Below, in pieces: positions 21,941 to 34,057 of a DNA stretch of 64,000 bases. The position numbers and the translations under genes are program-made. Location of the stretch: positions 186,001 through 250,000 of the forward strand of contig JALRMH010000047.1 of the NCBI GenBank assembly GCA_026119935.1, read 5' to 3'. The number at the start of each line of letters is the position of its first letter. The first letter of the stretch is position 1. The DNA is from Endothia cerciana (lineage: Eukaryota > Ascomycota > Sordariomycetes > Diaporthales > Cryphonectriaceae). Under the pieces are notes generated by a model. The model made no database searches and was not told where the DNA came from. It worked only from the letters and a program-made list of their open reading frames with translations.

Positions 21941-22710
21941 CTAATTCACTTCCTCCTCTACATCTTCCAAATACATTACATTCATCCTAATTATTATACT
22001 TTTGACTTCACTAACTATGCTCTCAAGACTCCTAGATAGCTTCATTAGTTGCTATGTTTCCACTATTTCCCTCGTGCTAAATGCAAATGCGATTGCAAAG
22101 CCTTGATAGATACAGAATGCAACCCGAGCATCGTGGACGGTACTATCACGTATTAGATATTGACTACAAGGAGAATAAGCTCACTCACAATCCTCCATGC
22201 TCGAAGACGTAGTTCTGTGATTTGAGTCCGAGGTGCTGGAGACTTGTTGTGGGAACTCCTAAGAGAGAATTGGTTGCCTGTCTTGGATACAACCAGTGAT
22301 GATGTGATCCGGGCCAAAAAGAAAATCGAGATCCTTTAGTCCAGAGCATAACTATAAGTATCTCGATCTCTTTCGCCTCTGGCTTGCTATCGAAGGAGTA
22401 AATGCCAGCTGCAGGCCCTAAAGATCGATAGAACCCTAACTCTGACTGTTTGAATATAGAATCGAGAAAAGACCGGATACGCTATAGTTGTTAGATATAT
22501 TTATAATTAAAGTAATTACTTCATACTGACCCGATGTCCCAGAACATTGATATTATAGAATTCGAGACCGCGCCGTGTTGCCAAATAAACACCTTCGTTA
22601 TGCATCTCGTCCGCGCGCTGGCCCAATATGACATCCTCTGCTCCAAAGACTCTATTTTGCCAAATGGCGTCCAGGGGATTGTCTTCGGATGATGCTGTGG
22701 TTGCTTCCAT
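21941..22710 (-). pseudogene. Gene Y copy 1, one nonsense codon
   Basis: Three exons (22710-22531, 22481-22189, 22142-21941) that match copy 2 at 36671-37437 in intron position and phase. The frame is continuous except for a TAG at 22054-22052, where copy 2 has TGG (Trp): KTWVPM against ET*QLM. This is a G to A change of the RIP kind. Conserved parts include FGAEDVILGQRADEM, YRSLGPAAGIYSF and LWTKGSRFSFWPGS. No domain was recognised. The last 55 or so codons lie after the stop, so a shortened protein is possible. Confidence 0.6.
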
Positions 22711-23069
22711 GCGCCAGATCGTGCGTGGGTTATCTCAGAATTGAGTAAAGAGGGAAACACTCAGCACAATGTTGTCCGGAAGAAACGTTGGGAAGTGATA
22801 AGAACTTGTCAGGTGAGGAGCGGGGTTACAGAAAATGTTACCCGGAATAAAGATCGGAGCGACCAAGACGTCAAGATTCAACATAGGCCCCGCCAAGAAG
22901 GGAGTTTAGCATAAACCCTAGGATCTTCGGATTACATTACGATTATCCGAGCGGATATAAGCTATGCTTTGCCTTTTCCCAAGTATCCTCATCGCTGTAC
23001 TCAGTATCCACACCTTTTTTTGGTCTGTGCATTTTCCTCTGATGATTTTCCTGAAAATCAAAACTCAGT

Positions 23070-23150
23070 GGGGAGCAACACTTTTGTGCTTTCCGGAGCA
23101 CTGACCAAAACAGGTTTAGTAGGGAGCACACTTCTGTGCTTTACAAGCAA
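23070..23150. repeat. Two hairpin-repeat copies
   Basis: Two dyads, CACTTTTGTGCTTT and GCACACTTCTGTGCTTT, separated by about 40 bp. This cluster is between gene Y copy 1 and the LTR remnant, not directly upstream of a WOPR gene. Confidence 0.6.
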
Positions 23151-23159
23151 TGACTGATT

Positions 23160-23397
23160 GCGCAGGTGTTAGGAGGACCTCACATGAGCATTCTGATTAC
23201 AAAGTCTAGGGTTGGGGTTATAGGATGGTTGTTGGATCATGAAGTCATTTAACGATTCAGACCCAAGAGCTGGATATATAACTTCTCTCATTCACTATTA
23301 CATAGATCATTGCATAGCTTGACCACTCATGAACACTACAATTGACAGTCAGCTTCACATTTCCGCAGGGCTTGTACTTGGCACTGCTCTTGTTATC
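23160..23397 (+). repeat. Truncated LTR
   Basis: Plus-orientation LTR fragment holding AGGGTTGGGGTTATAGG (mutated telomere-like core) and ending at CACTGCTCTTGTTA, where the last 60-70 bp of the family are missing. Gene V copy 1 starts 15 bp further on. In module copy II a complete LTR lies just upstream of gene V copy 2. Confidence 0.6.
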
Positions 23398-23411
23398 CAG
23401 CCTCTCTAATC

Positions 23412-23819
23412 ATGCGTCCACACAAGTTTATCATGTCCTGTGGGTGCAAGCGTTATTCCAAAACTTATACATGGTTTCAGAAATGCGTGAGATTCCCAAT
23501 TTCCTACTCAAAGAAAAAGAGACTGACTGTTAGCAGGAAAACAATCATTGGACGCGTTCGCTTTCCTGGAAGCATAACTATGATCTGTGCCCATGCTTTA
23601 GTTGGCGAAAGTTGTCGAAATGCAAGGCATCTAAGAAACTTTGCACTTATTGTCAAGAACAGTCACGATGAGTCTGATAGTCTGAGAAAATTAGAAATAT
23701 TAGCAAAGAACAATCCTCTGCTGCCTATTAGAGTTCAGATTCAGGTTGAGATAGGTGGCTCGGGATATAGAACATACAAAAGCTCATCGAACAGACTGGA
23801 TAGGCATCAATATGACTGA
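23412..23819 (+). CDS. Gene V copy 1, small basic protein
   Basis: 135 codons from an ATG at 23412. Basic, with MSCGCKRYSKTYTWFQKC near the start, a possible Cys cluster. A relic of the same gene lies at 38800-39140. In both copies a second frame (SWRKL-S/T-KC then SK-K/R-LCTYCQE) is also protein-like, so the true gene may be spliced and the C-terminal half of this frame may be wrong. Unknown family. Confidence 0.4.
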   Translation: MRPHKFIMSCGCKRYSKTYTWFQKCVRFPISYSKKKRLTVSRKTIIGRVRFPGSITMICAHALVGESCRNARHLRNFALIVKNSHDESDSLRKLEILAKNNPLLPIRVQIQVEIGGSGYRTYKSSSNRLDRHQYD

Positions 23820-24187
23820 CCGGCGACATCCTGAAATTTCTTATAGCATTCTAGTGTCCAGCAGGTTAGTAGCCGGACGGGCAGGAATATGCATTATGAA
23901 CCACCCTTCTTCTATCTTCTGTCTGGTTTGTGTCTGGATAGTGTGAGAACCATCTCCTTTGCCGGCAGATCACCCATTGCAATGACACTATCAATTGTTT
24001 TTCAAGGCGTTGATCATACTCATTGCTAGGGCTGAGCAGCTATCGTGTTGATCCACAGGTTTGGTGCAAGTTTCCGAACCCTTTTTATTTGATTGGAGCA
24101 GCTTGTAGACTTGGTAAACAGGTGCTGAACATTTGAAGTGGGCTTGTGAGAGTTTATTGGGAAAGCTATACAAAGTAAACTTTACAT

Positions 24188-25639
24188 TTATAGTTGCATA
24201 ATATGTTGATCTATCGAAGGTTTAATTATTGACTGCAGACAGGGAATCCGAAGAAAAGCTTGGAAAATCTCCGGCAGTGCCTTTGGGTGCCGAGTAATAA
24301 AAAGATCGAAGCCACACTGATTACACCAGCGTAAGACTGTGAGATTGTGCGCTGCCAGATTGATAATTGTCATAATTTCCCATTGCCTGGATTCATGTTT
24401 AGCTTTGGTAATTTTGGTCAGATAATTCTGGACTCTAAGCACTTACATTGCTGCTGCGGAAAATATATTGATATTCCAGGATGTGAGCCTGCATATGGCC
24501 AGTGACTGTAAAGCGCGCAATCCTTCGACAACAAAATATGACTCCATTGTCCCAAAAGCCTTCATGCTAGTATTATCAGAAGTTAATGCTTTCAGAATGC
24601 ATGGCATGAATATGACTGATCGAATATTCCAGAAGGCTATCAAGAGATGTCCCGAAAGCTCTTCTGGATAGGGAGCAGCTTCTTTCAGCCGGCAGCATTG
24701 TGATAGCACAAGATCGACAGTGAAGGGTCTGGTCGCTTCGAGATTGACTTCAGCTAGCAGGTTTCGAAGCTTGATTGCTTGCCTGAGAGATAAATCGTTC
24801 CAAAGTCTTGCTTGAAGGCAAGGCTTATAGCCAAGTTCAACTAAAATCTCTCTAGTTATTGTTAGCATAATATATATTATACAAGGAAAGCAAGTTGAAA
24901 TTTACCGTTCCAGGAAATAATAAGCTGAATATGTTGTTAAGCTGAGACTCTCGCCTGGTTCCAGTTTTTTTAAGCTCTGTATAGAATTGCCGAGCCACTC
25001 AAGCAACCCCGATATAATACCAAAACGTCCGTAACAAATGCCTGTCAAAGCTTGCGCGAGAACAAATGCGGGGCATTCAGAGACGGATGCAACCTCAAGA
25101 AAATTCAACGCAATAAGAAAATAATTTATACAGTCTGTCTTCGAATCACAGCCCAGTGCAAAGAAGAAGAAAACCAGAGCAGTGTCAAGTAGTCTTGCTA
25201 CTACACCTTGCGGCCCCGAGAAGAGAAGAAGTAACTGGTCGACATTTCCTGTAGGCAATAGTGGATATGTAATCAATATACGAGTCTTGAACTTTTGGGC
25301 CATCTCTTTCTGTCTTTCTAATGATATAGGGTGTTCTTGGAAGGCAGTGATAATAGAGGAGAGCTCATGAGAACTAGTGACCCGCAGTTCGTCCTTGTTA
25401 ACCATCAACTGTCGTAAGTATAGAAATTCTGTATGCGAAGGCAGGTTGTTTTTGATGAAGGGATATTGAAGGATTTGGCGATGTATAGCGTGACCTAAAG
25501 CAGGATGCGATTGTTGGCTAGTCAAGTTTATACTGAGGAATAAGCTGATATCAGTATAGATTTGTGAAAGAGGTCTGATTCTTACTGCGTACTTGTGAGT
25601 GCTTGTGCATGTTGTATATTGCTCTATCGTCTCAGCCAT
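24188..25639 (-). CDS. Gene W copy 1, fungal transcription-factor-domain-like
   Basis: Four exons (25639-25593, 25532-24906, 24851-24447, 24386-24188) give 425 residues; W copy 2 gives 424 with the same intron phases. The middle (DTALVFFFFALGCD ... FVLAQALTGICYGRFGIISG ... YSAYYFLER) has the helical pattern of the fungal-specific transcription factor domain (PF04082-like). No Zn2Cys6 cluster is present. Exon 1 is only 16 codons; its donor (GTACGC) is weak, and a diverged GTAAGA 6 bp on is an alternative that would break the frame. A transcriptional regulator is a reasonable guess. Confidence 0.55.
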
Positions 25640-26109
25640 ACTTGTGCGATGAAGGAAGGTTAAGAAGAGATGAATATGGTGCAAAACTTATGATAGATAA
25701 TTTTGGTGAAATGCGAAGCATGTACATATATACATAGACTATCAAGGGTTCTAAAGTTGGTAGGTGAATGAGGCAAAGATAATCTCCAGGAATGGAAATG
25801 TTCAAGACAGGGCTTGCATGCTTCAGCTGAAATAGAAATGACAGCCCTCGTCTAGTAAAGCAGCAGATGCGGAGATGGCGATACTGGTCTATATTTTCAC
25901 TATGCATCTGGAGTAACCATGTGAACACTTCGAGAAGCTTCTCAAGGAGCTGCGCAAGCTGCTGGAGCACTGAGGAGGGTAATTATTGCAGAGACATGCT
26001 TGAATAGCATTTGATATTCGAAACAGACAAGTAAATTAGCAGACTGCCAAACTGCAGGCACTCATTATTCCACAGAAAATAATTAATTGCTTCGACCCAC
26101 AGTAGCTGC

Positions 26110-26450
26110 ATACTTAATGCTCTAGCGCAAAGCACGCTTTTGTGCTTTAGCGAAAAGCACACTTTTGTGCTTTTTCATCTAATCACCCGCCCATGTCTGA
26201 GATACAGCTTCAGCAACCCGCATATCTAGAACAGTGCTTTCCAGGGGGGTTATCCCTGCCCCCCCCCCTGATGCCCAGGTTTACAGCCACAGCTTTATCG
26301 GTGTATCTGAGCCAGCGAAGCTAGTATCCTTGGAGGACAGTGATTGTTTCATAGCCTAAGAGCTGTGCCTAGGCATTCACATCTCTGCTCAAGAAAGCTC
26401 ATTCTTGTGCTCTTCACTGATACCCTCTTGTGCTCCTTCCAACACCCCTG
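26110..26450. repeat. Hairpin-repeat cluster
   Basis: Dyads GCACGCTTTTGTGCTTT and GCACACTTTTGTGCTTT at about 26128-26180, and a second group (CTCATTCTTGTGCTC, then CTCTTGTGCTCC) at 26395-26440, with a C-run near 26262. It lies upstream of WOPR copy 3. Confidence 0.65.
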
Positions 26451-26569
26451 CCCGAAAAATTATAAAAACTACTCAACACCTCACTGCTAACAAGGTCAAG
26501 AGGTCAGGGAATATGCTAGCCTTGACGATTTTACTTGAGAAGGCGCTTTATTTCATAACCGATTATAGA

Positions 26570-27251
26570 GGCAGAGTATCTGCGCCAGCTGGCTATTGCC
26601 GCCACCACGGTTGCCCCTACCACCACGGCTGCCCCTACCACCACGGCTGCCCCTACCACCACGGCTGCCCCTACCAACATAGCTGCCCCTACCACCAGCA
26701 CGGCTGTCCCGATTTTCCAGGTTCCTCTGACAGTTGCCCCTACTTGGTATGGGGTAGTGGAGACTCAGGAGGATGCGAAGAGAATTATTGAAGCATGTAT
26801 TATCAAGAAGCTTAAGTGGACTGAGCAGACCGCTTTTCGCAGATCTGTTCACAGTGGCTTAGTGCTTGCCTTTAACGACTGTATAATTGTTAGAGATGAT
26901 CGAAGATAGGGCAAGGCGACAAAGATGGCCTTCTGCCATACTTATAAAGAGATGGGACTCTATAATAGGAAGCTTGTTTTGAGAAAAGGCGGGCTGCGCA
27001 AGAAGATAATGTGGCTTATATATAGGGAAATAGCCTTCAAACTTGTCAGCTACTATACTGCGGAAGATGTGAGGAATCGCGAGCTGCGCTCTACTCGCGA
27101 TGATCCGAACCTTGCGACAATCGAAGTTCGACCTGGTCTTCAACTCGCGTGGCGGGTGCATCATTTAGCCGCTGCGGAGATGCAGCAGAACAACGCCAAC
27201 ATGCTGAAGAACCCTGACAACATCTTCCGCCGGATTTCAAGAGAGAACTAG
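26570..27251 (+). pseudogene. WOPR family copy 3, one nonsense codon
   Basis: A continuous frame: a Thr/Ala/Pro N-terminal repeat (AAPTTT, encoded by four 18-bp units), then TWYGVVETQEDAKRIIEACI, HSGLVLAFND, a TAG at 26907-26909, and TYKEM ... FKLVSYYTAED. WOPR copy 6 has RKWDQN where this copy has RR*GKA, so the stop replaces the conserved Trp (TGG to TAG). The frame opens just after an ATTATAG acceptor, shared with copies 4 and 6, so a short upstream exon carrying the ATG is likely. The end is at 27251. Confidence 0.6.
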
Positions 27252-28008
27252 CACTATGAAAGTCATTTGGGAGAATACAGAAACATGCCTTCGTAAACAG
27301 AAACCATAATTCATCAGTCAATATCCTGCTTGTTATCCTAACGAAACGGCCCGGTGCCAACTACCCAGTGCGTTCCAGTCCTGTACAAATGCCGAGATCT
27401 GTGCTTGATTCAAATTGACGTTGTGCCGAAGCGAAATCGTGAGTGGGATTGACAACCACGTTCTCTAGCCTTTGCCATGCTTCCAAAGCAGAAAGAAGCC
27501 TTGAATGTGGCTATTCAATTTGACACATAAGGGAGAATGGTATATATGTCTTCTCGGTGGCCGGATGTTTCGATCGCTCCGAGGACCTCTAGGGTCTGTC
27601 GGTCGATGCAAATTTTACACGGAATTTGCGAATCCGATATGAATGCATTTGAACAGGTTGCGCGTAATGTAGGATTATCGGGGAAGGGGTGGTAACAACA
27701 TTGAGGGGAGGCGTGGCATCCTCGGTTTGACGGAACTAGTGAGATTCACGCGGCCACCCGGGTGTATATGCGCGAAGCCTTGTACAGAGAACATTGATCT
27801 GAAGCGCCCATCACGGATAAAAGGCTGGTTCCAAGCTCAAGGGCCTCCTGCGCGGCTTACAACAAAGGATGTCTGCGATCCAAAAGACAACAGAGAGCAC
27901 CCACCGTACGGATCAACATTCTCGGACACATGAGAAAAGTCACTGAAAACATTATGACTACAATTTGCTAATGTATTTTCAAAGTCTAGTAGCTTTGAGT
28001 TCTCTAGG
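27252..28008. other. Intergenic region between the two modules
   Basis: Mostly unassigned. A 68-codon open stretch (27727-27933) has no ATG start and no recognisable domain. GC content is higher than in the RIP regions. Confidence 0.4.
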
Positions 28009-28332
28009 TCACTGTCTATTATTGTTTACCCTCGACTTATTAATTAGATCTCGCGGCATAACGAAGGCGCGTTCTTCAAACTTGATACGCGTGTTCTGAT
28101 GGAAGGAGCGCATGTGCGCCGTCACTGCAGCGCTCGTGGTGTCCGTGTTTACATTTTCATTCCTCCTGAGCGCATTCACTAACTTCGGTTCGATCCTGAT
28201 CCTGATGTGAAATAGATAGGTCCTAACATAGTCGCCTTGACTTTTGACATGATCCGGCCACCAGCTCTGGTACTCCCCAGAGCATTCGCAATACCGAATC
28301 AGGTAGCAGATGACAGGCTTGGATCTCTGCAT
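28009..28332 (-). CDS. Hypothetical protein
   Basis: 107 codons from an ATG at 28332. Basic, without recognised domains or signal peptide. It lies in the spacer between module copies, with no second copy in the window. It may be a chance frame. Confidence 0.3.
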   Translation of the reverse strand: MQRSKPVICYLIRYCECSGEYQSWWPDHVKSQGDYVRTYLFHIRIRIEPKLVNALRRNENVNTDTTSAAVTAHMRSFHQNTRIKFEERAFVMPRDLINKSRVNNNRQ

Positions 28333-28440
28333 GCACTTACTGCACAGTTATCGTTTACTATCTACGCAACTATTTCAAGCCGAAGGTTCCCAAGTGCATG
28401 GATGCGCTAGCTTTGCACAGCAGTCTCAACACAAGCCTTG

Positions 28441-29031
28441 CCGCGCATCAAACGCTTTGGATTTGCTATAAGCCCATCGTTATTTGGAGGTCGTGGCGCA
28501 CGGATAGTAGAAGGAGACTCGCTTTCTCAACCAGATGCTAGTACTGCTAATACTTCTATACCACCCCCTTATGATATAGCGCCAGATGCGAACCGTGAGT
28601 ACCCCTTACTAAGTATGTGATTAGTCTAACTCGTGTTAGGTGGCTAAATACGTGTTCGGAGCCGCTCTCTATCCGCGATCTGCAAGCCCTTAGACTACGC
28701 AGCTATAGAAGCAGCTCTCGACGCTCGCCTCCAAACCCACAAGCACGAGATCGCCGGACTACACAATACTCTCAGGTCAGAAATTATGGGGCTGCTCTCC
28801 GAGCATAGGAAGGATGTCGCGCAAATGCTAGATGTCTGCAAGATCGAGTTCGCTGACAAATTGGCTTCCTCGGAGGAACGGGTTAGAGATGATGTTGTGG
28901 ACGGACTGACAGACTTGATTAACTCGAAGGTCACGGATGGAATGGAGGGAGTCCAAGAGTGTGTGATGGACAGCATTACATCGATGTCCTTGACGGCTGA
29001 GTTGACATTCCCGCAACACCCTAGATATTAG
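28441..29031 (+). CDS. Coiled-coil protein, 5' end unknown
   Basis: An open 5' piece (SLFGGRGARIVEGDSLSQPD ... PPPYDIAPDAN) ends at a phase-1 GTGAGT near 28596. A CCCTTAG acceptor near 28691 opens a frame reading YAAIEAALDARLQTHKHE ... LLSEHRKDVAQMLDVCK, amphipathic and likely helical or coiled coil, to a stop at 29031. The intron is about 100 bp. No ATG lies in the 5' open stretch, so at least one upstream exon is missing from this model. Unknown family. Confidence 0.4.
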
Positions 29032-29154
29032 ATTGAGATGCAAAAGAATATGAAGTATTATTATCTCACTCGACCTACCTAATCTTGCTGTGAAGATCAT
29101 ATTGCATACTCTACCTAAATTACTAATAGCAAGCAGCGATGCGAGCAGTCCGAA

Positions 29155-29280
29155 TCCGCCTTTTCCTTTTTTTGGGGGGGGGGGGTCAGGGTGTCATTGT
29201 GGAGGGAATGTGGAGGGAATGTGCTCTTTTGAGCAAAGGTGCGAATGCCTGGGCATAGCTCTTGAATCAGTGATTCAACC
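29155..29280 (-). repeat. Relic of a hairpin-repeat / pre-WOPR segment
   Basis: Reverse-oriented match to 26330-26440 and 17010-17070 (GAGCAAAGGTGCGAATGCCT and its complement), with a run of about 13 G. No WOPR gene remains next to it. Confidence 0.5.
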
Positions 29281-29317
29281 TTACTGATTCCTATCAATTA
29301 GCCTGCCCGTAGCCCTA

Positions 29318-29400
29318 TCCCTTGACTACATAATCTTGCATGGTTGTCTTGGGTCATGATACCTGGTCCATTATTAGCAGGTCCTAGTTATAATCTAGTC
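29318..29400 (-). repeat. LTR fragment
   Basis: A short piece of the LTR family: ACATAATCTTG, then CATGATACCTGGTCC and AGCAGGTCCTA, as in 56760-56830. Both ends are truncated. Confidence 0.5.
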
Positions 29401-29769
29401 TGTCAACCCAGTGCTTTCAGGAAATCTGACAGCCTTGGTCAGCCTTGCGCTTGATGCCCAGCACTGTATATAGTGTACAAATCTATGAATGCTTGATCAT
29501 TGTGCATGCAATTTTTAAAGCAGTACTAGCTTTTATAGTTGAGATAATAAGCTGCTTTAGGAAGTCTAGGGGTATTTATAGATGCTGCTTGTTATGCATC
29601 TCAATAGATCTATAGGATAGGATATTAACAGCAAAAACTATTATAATAATATACTGCGCATACAGCTGTTGTTAGAGCATAAAGCAGGGCGAATATAGTA
29701 TAATAGCTTTAGACTTAGCAATAGAATGAAACAAGACAGATTAAGATTATACTTAAGGCAGATAATCAT

Positions 29770-32267
29770 AATGAACTAGCTCTAGTTATTCAGCAGAGTG
29801 CTCTTTATGCTCCTGTGCTTCACGAAGAATCGCCTTTATCGAAGAATAGAGCTCTGGCTCAAGCCTCTTCTATCTTCTTCTATTAAGGAATACCTTCTTC
29901 CGCAACCTGTTGACCTATAGGATCAATAATTGGTAATGCAGCGAGAAATGCTTTTCTGCCTCCTATAAGAAATCTTCCTCGTCATTAATTAACCCCTTCT
30001 TAGACGCAACCAATCTTTCATCAGGATTATAATTCTATTCATTAAACCCAACAGTTTCAACAGTTTCACTATTTGCACTGTAATGAATACAAATCCAGAA
30101 AAGCACTTAAAAAAAAAACTTAAGATCATGTATAAATGAATGCTGCTCGCCAAGCAAAGCCCTGATGGCTATAAAAGCTCTTATGCCAGTCTTTCCCTTT
30201 GCTCCCGAGATATAGTCTCGCTGCTCCCTAATAGCAAGGTCAAGATTAATCAAAAACAAAGGCTAGGATAAGTTGCCACTTTCTTCATTAATCATAAGAT
30301 TATTAATAGAGATGTCTCTATAAAGAATACCTGCCTTGCGTAGAGACTCATGACCTTTAATGCAGCCCTGCAAAGCGCTAAGCAGTGCTGATCGATAGCT
30401 TGCTATATAGATAGGCTTGCTGTAGTCCCGGAGAATAACACAGCGATAAACTCGGTTTAGCAGGGTGCCTAGATGCTTCGTTGGAGATACAGAGCAGGAT
30501 TGTTTGTTTAGAGGCACAGAGAAGCTGCTCTAGCTAGAAGTGCGCTTCCTCGAAGTGCTGCTGCTAGGGCAGCCTTTCCGCAGCGTATATCTTAGTCGTC
30601 TGCTTTAAGGCATTGAACGTTCGAGCTAGTTTGTCGCTGTCGTGATATCCAAGCCTTATCGAACATTGTTTCGAACATCATCATCTGTTTAGCTAACTTT
30701 GACTGTTTCGTAATAGTAGTACCGGGCTATATTGATGACGCCTTTTTCCATCACCTTACGTAAAAGATCGCCTTCTTCCTCGCGTTCAGGATATTACTAT
30801 GAGTCCTTGATGACAAGCTGCGTTTTTGGATCTTTCTCGAGATGAGCTTTCCAACAAGTCGTTACCCGGCCAGCTATGCAACGTGATCGTAGTATTGTTT
30901 CATCGATAATGATCCGCTCGCTAGAGCCGTTCCGCATGATCTCGATAAAGCGCTTGTGCGAGAGCTCTGCTATTAGGATTGTTAGATCGAACCCAAGCTG
31001 TTCCTCCTTCATCCAAAGGAAACCGAGAATCGTAGATATAAAACATAGCCTATCTTAATTAATATCAAAATAGTCAGATGCAATACCGCCAACTCTATCG
31101 AAAGCCTATACTCTTATAGTAGATCTACAAATAGCAAAACTCAAGATATAGCGTCGGGTATCTTGCGCAGCAAGCACTTCCCTTGCATATCTCTTAAGAT
31201 CAAGCTATGCTTCCGAAGATTTATTAGCAGATAGATTGCTTTTTAATTCTCCTAGTACTAGAACCTAGGACTAGTAGCATCTTATATCCTGCTCTGATCT
31301 CGAGGTGCTGATAATGCTAATATCTATTTTGCGTTTTCCTACAGAGCTGCAGATCGGCTTATTAGGTTTCGCTAACATTCTTCGTTAGCGTAGCGCGCGT
31401 GTCCAAGTCTCTGCAAATGCTGCTAGCCTTTCGGAGAAATCTGTAAACCAAGCAAGAACATCATCCTGCTTCGCTTCCTTAAGCTATGCAGTCCAGTTAT
31501 CTTGAAAGAGTAGGCGAGAACCCCCGAGGCATTGTTTGAAGAATGCTTCAGATGCTATCTCAAGATCGGCAATATTGCTGAAATATATATCCTAGAACCG
31601 AGGGATCCCGATATACATAGGGCCGAGCTCTTCCTTTAATACAGCATCGATATATTTGCGATGCTTAGACGAGTTTGGAAAGCTGCTAGTGTTGCGGAAC
31701 CACAGGGTCTTAAAGAGAGACGAGATCGGCTAGAGAGGTAGGGTGGGCTTAGCGATAGCGCGGAGGACTTGATCCCACACGGAAGAATCGTCGGGTTCGT
31801 TAGAAAGGGCTGATTTGAGGAGGGTTTCGATACGACTGAGGTCGAAATCATCGGAGGTCACGGCAGAAATGAGTCTCAGAAGGTCGCTTCGGAGAGAACC
31901 GCGGCCAGTCGTTGACGGCAGTAAGCCTGGGACAGCATGGCTCTGCAGAGCGACGAGAAGAGATAAAGCGAGATTCTGACGATCTGGGAACTAATTAGTC
32001 TGAAGAAATATTATAGGAAGATCAACTTATAGTACCTTCTCGATTAAGCTGATCTAACACGTTAGAGGTCGGAGATGATTTCGCATCTTTGCATAAGGAA
32101 GTGAGAATGGTACGAAAGGCATCGAGGTGATCTCCGATAGGGTGCTCTTTGATATGTTCGGAACTCGTCATCGCGATGTGGACGCGTTTAGTAAAAGTAG
32201 AAGTGTAAGCAACGAGCAAAGAGGAGTCACGTTTTGATAGCAAACACGCTGGCAGTGTGGCAGGCAA
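29770..32267 (-). pseudogene. FunK1-type protein kinase relic
   Basis: Minus-strand pieces in the right order: an N-terminal part (DHLDAFRTILTSL, from the ATG at 32267), LKEELGPMYIGIPRF near 31600, IIDETILRSRCIAGRVTTCW near 30890, then the catalytic loop ILYRDISINNLMI near 30300, GAKGKTGIRAF and a tail reaching 29770. FunK1 kinases (PF17667) are an expanded fungal family of unknown substrate. Many TAG/TAA codons and AT-rich drift interrupt it, so it is dead. Its 3' end matches the remnant at 17745, and it opens module copy II. Confidence 0.75.
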
Positions 32268-32558
32268 AACAGAGCAGCGCTAGTGCACTATAAAGAGCAG
32301 GGGATATCTGACTATGGATTACATAAGCGTTGCCTTGGCTTACTCGGAACAAGCGGGACCAGGATGCAAGTGTCAGAATCCAATATCGGAGAATAGTTAG
32401 TACATAGTAGTCGGGCGTTTTGAATAGGGGTTGATTATCAAAGCTAACAGCTGTTGGAGTGCCCACCCGTCGGCTCCCCGCAGCAAGTGATCTCCTAATA
32501 AGTCGGACGTCTCTCCTGTATAAAAGTCTGCTAGCCTCAACCTTTTCCATAAAACAAC

Positions 32559-33987
32559 ATGTCAGATCAAGCAAGCACAAGCCCATGTTTCGACGAACTA
32601 TTCAGTCTATTTTCTGCATATCTCAATTCTGAGAATACCAAAGTCAAGGCAGTGCATAATTGGAAAATCAACCTTAAGCAGGACATCAGTCAACCAGACA
32701 GCCTGCCTGGAACCTTCTATCTGCACGGCGGGGCCAAGGCTTGGACAGCTTACCGCGGTCTCGAACCCAAGCGCAGCCATCGACAAGGGCAGCAGGCTGC
32801 ATATCGTCTCTTCGATACGCTCAATACGTGGCGAGCTGAAGTCAAAGTAAACTTTGCGAAGATGGTAGCCGGATTTGCCACTCATTCAAGTCGCAACAGT
32901 TTCATACAATCTGTGGAGGACCATGCCACAGCTATCGAATCGGGAGGTGCTGATGGACCTGCGGTCAAACGACGTCGTAGGCTGCCCACTCTATCAGACA
33001 ATCACAGACTACTAATAAATTAAGGAACCGAGAACCGCCCTGCAAACGGCTTGTCAGAACTCTTATCCCTACCAACGAACCCCCTCTCCGAAACTGCCCC
33101 TGCCCTGCCAACATCTTCAGCATCCGAAGCTGCTCTGCCACCAAACTTGCCCTATGATGCTGCTCTGCCAGCTTGCCTGCCTATGAGCTCAGCTGCCCTG
33201 CCACCGAACTCAGCATCCGAAGCCGCCCTTCCATCAAACTCAGCCTCCGAAGCCGCCCTTCCATCAAACTCAGCCTCCGAAGCCGCCCTTCCACCAAACT
33301 CAGCCCCCGAAGCTTCCCTGCCCATGAGCTCAGCTGCGAACTCAGCTTCCGAAGCCGCCCTTCCACCAAACTCAGCCTCCGAAGCTTCCCTGCCTATGAG
33401 CTCAGCTGCGAACTCAGCCTCCGAAGCCCCACCAAACACTCGACATCAGAAAAAAGGGAAAGCTGCTACAGGCGCATGCATCCAAGGACTCATGGATCTT
33501 GTCCCGCCATATCTGGGTAAAGCAGTCAGGAGAGATAAGCAAGATGGCAGGACTACAGCTGCAGTAACAATGACGTTCTCCCCTGACAATCCAAAGGTCG
33601 ATATGGTCTACAGTATCTCATTTGCAATTTCAGATAATGAGAAGGTAAAGTATTTTGCTTCTAAGTTATATAATGCGCATTTGGAGCAAGATGGGAGCGG
33701 AAGAGTTATGTTCTATGATAGCGATGCCAGAACTGCAAAAATTAGTTCTGGTTTTGCTCTCAATTCTTGTACGACTGAAGTTATTTCTGAAGTTTTTGGC
33801 CCTATGCTTGCTGCAAGCAATTCGGCATCTCCTCATCGCTTATAAGAAGCGCCAGACTGTTCACGCACTACAGAAAGCGTAATAATGACTGACCTTCACA
33901 ATGCTGACAATAGAGCACTTATCACTATAAGCTTAGAATCAGGAGCTTGGTTTCAGATATATAACAAGCTATATACCTTTAACTAAT
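32559..33987 (+). pseudogene. Gene A copy 2, CAA to TAA stop before the C-terminus
   Basis: Exon 1 is 32559-32976 from an ATG (MSDQASTSPCFDEL); a 48-bp intron (32977-33024, with CTAAT branch and TTAAG acceptor) leads into exon 2 in phase 1. Exon 2 holds seven or so copies of a 10-residue SASEAALPPN repeat (about 33120-33430), missing from copy 1, then the conserved ATGACIQGLMDLVP core. A TAA at 33843-33845 stands where copy 1 has CAA; after it the frame stays open and matches copy 1 for 47 more codons to 33987. A protein ending at 33845 (about 412 residues) could still be made. Confidence 0.6.
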
Positions 33988-34057
33988 AACTATCTATTTT
34001 TTTTCAATATAATCCTTTGACATAAGTTGTAGTAGCTAGTGACTCACCTAGCCTCGC

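Noticed and set aside
26405..26791. Cys/His-rich frame with HHGCPY repeats as a metal-binding protein
   Set aside because: The paralogous frame (AAPTTT) leads into the WOPR domain in copies 3 and 6; the Cys/His frame does not recur.
33152..33439. Minus-strand repeat-rich frame under gene A copy 2
   Set aside because: Reverse of the SASEAALP repeat; the plus frame continues into the conserved core and matches copy 1.
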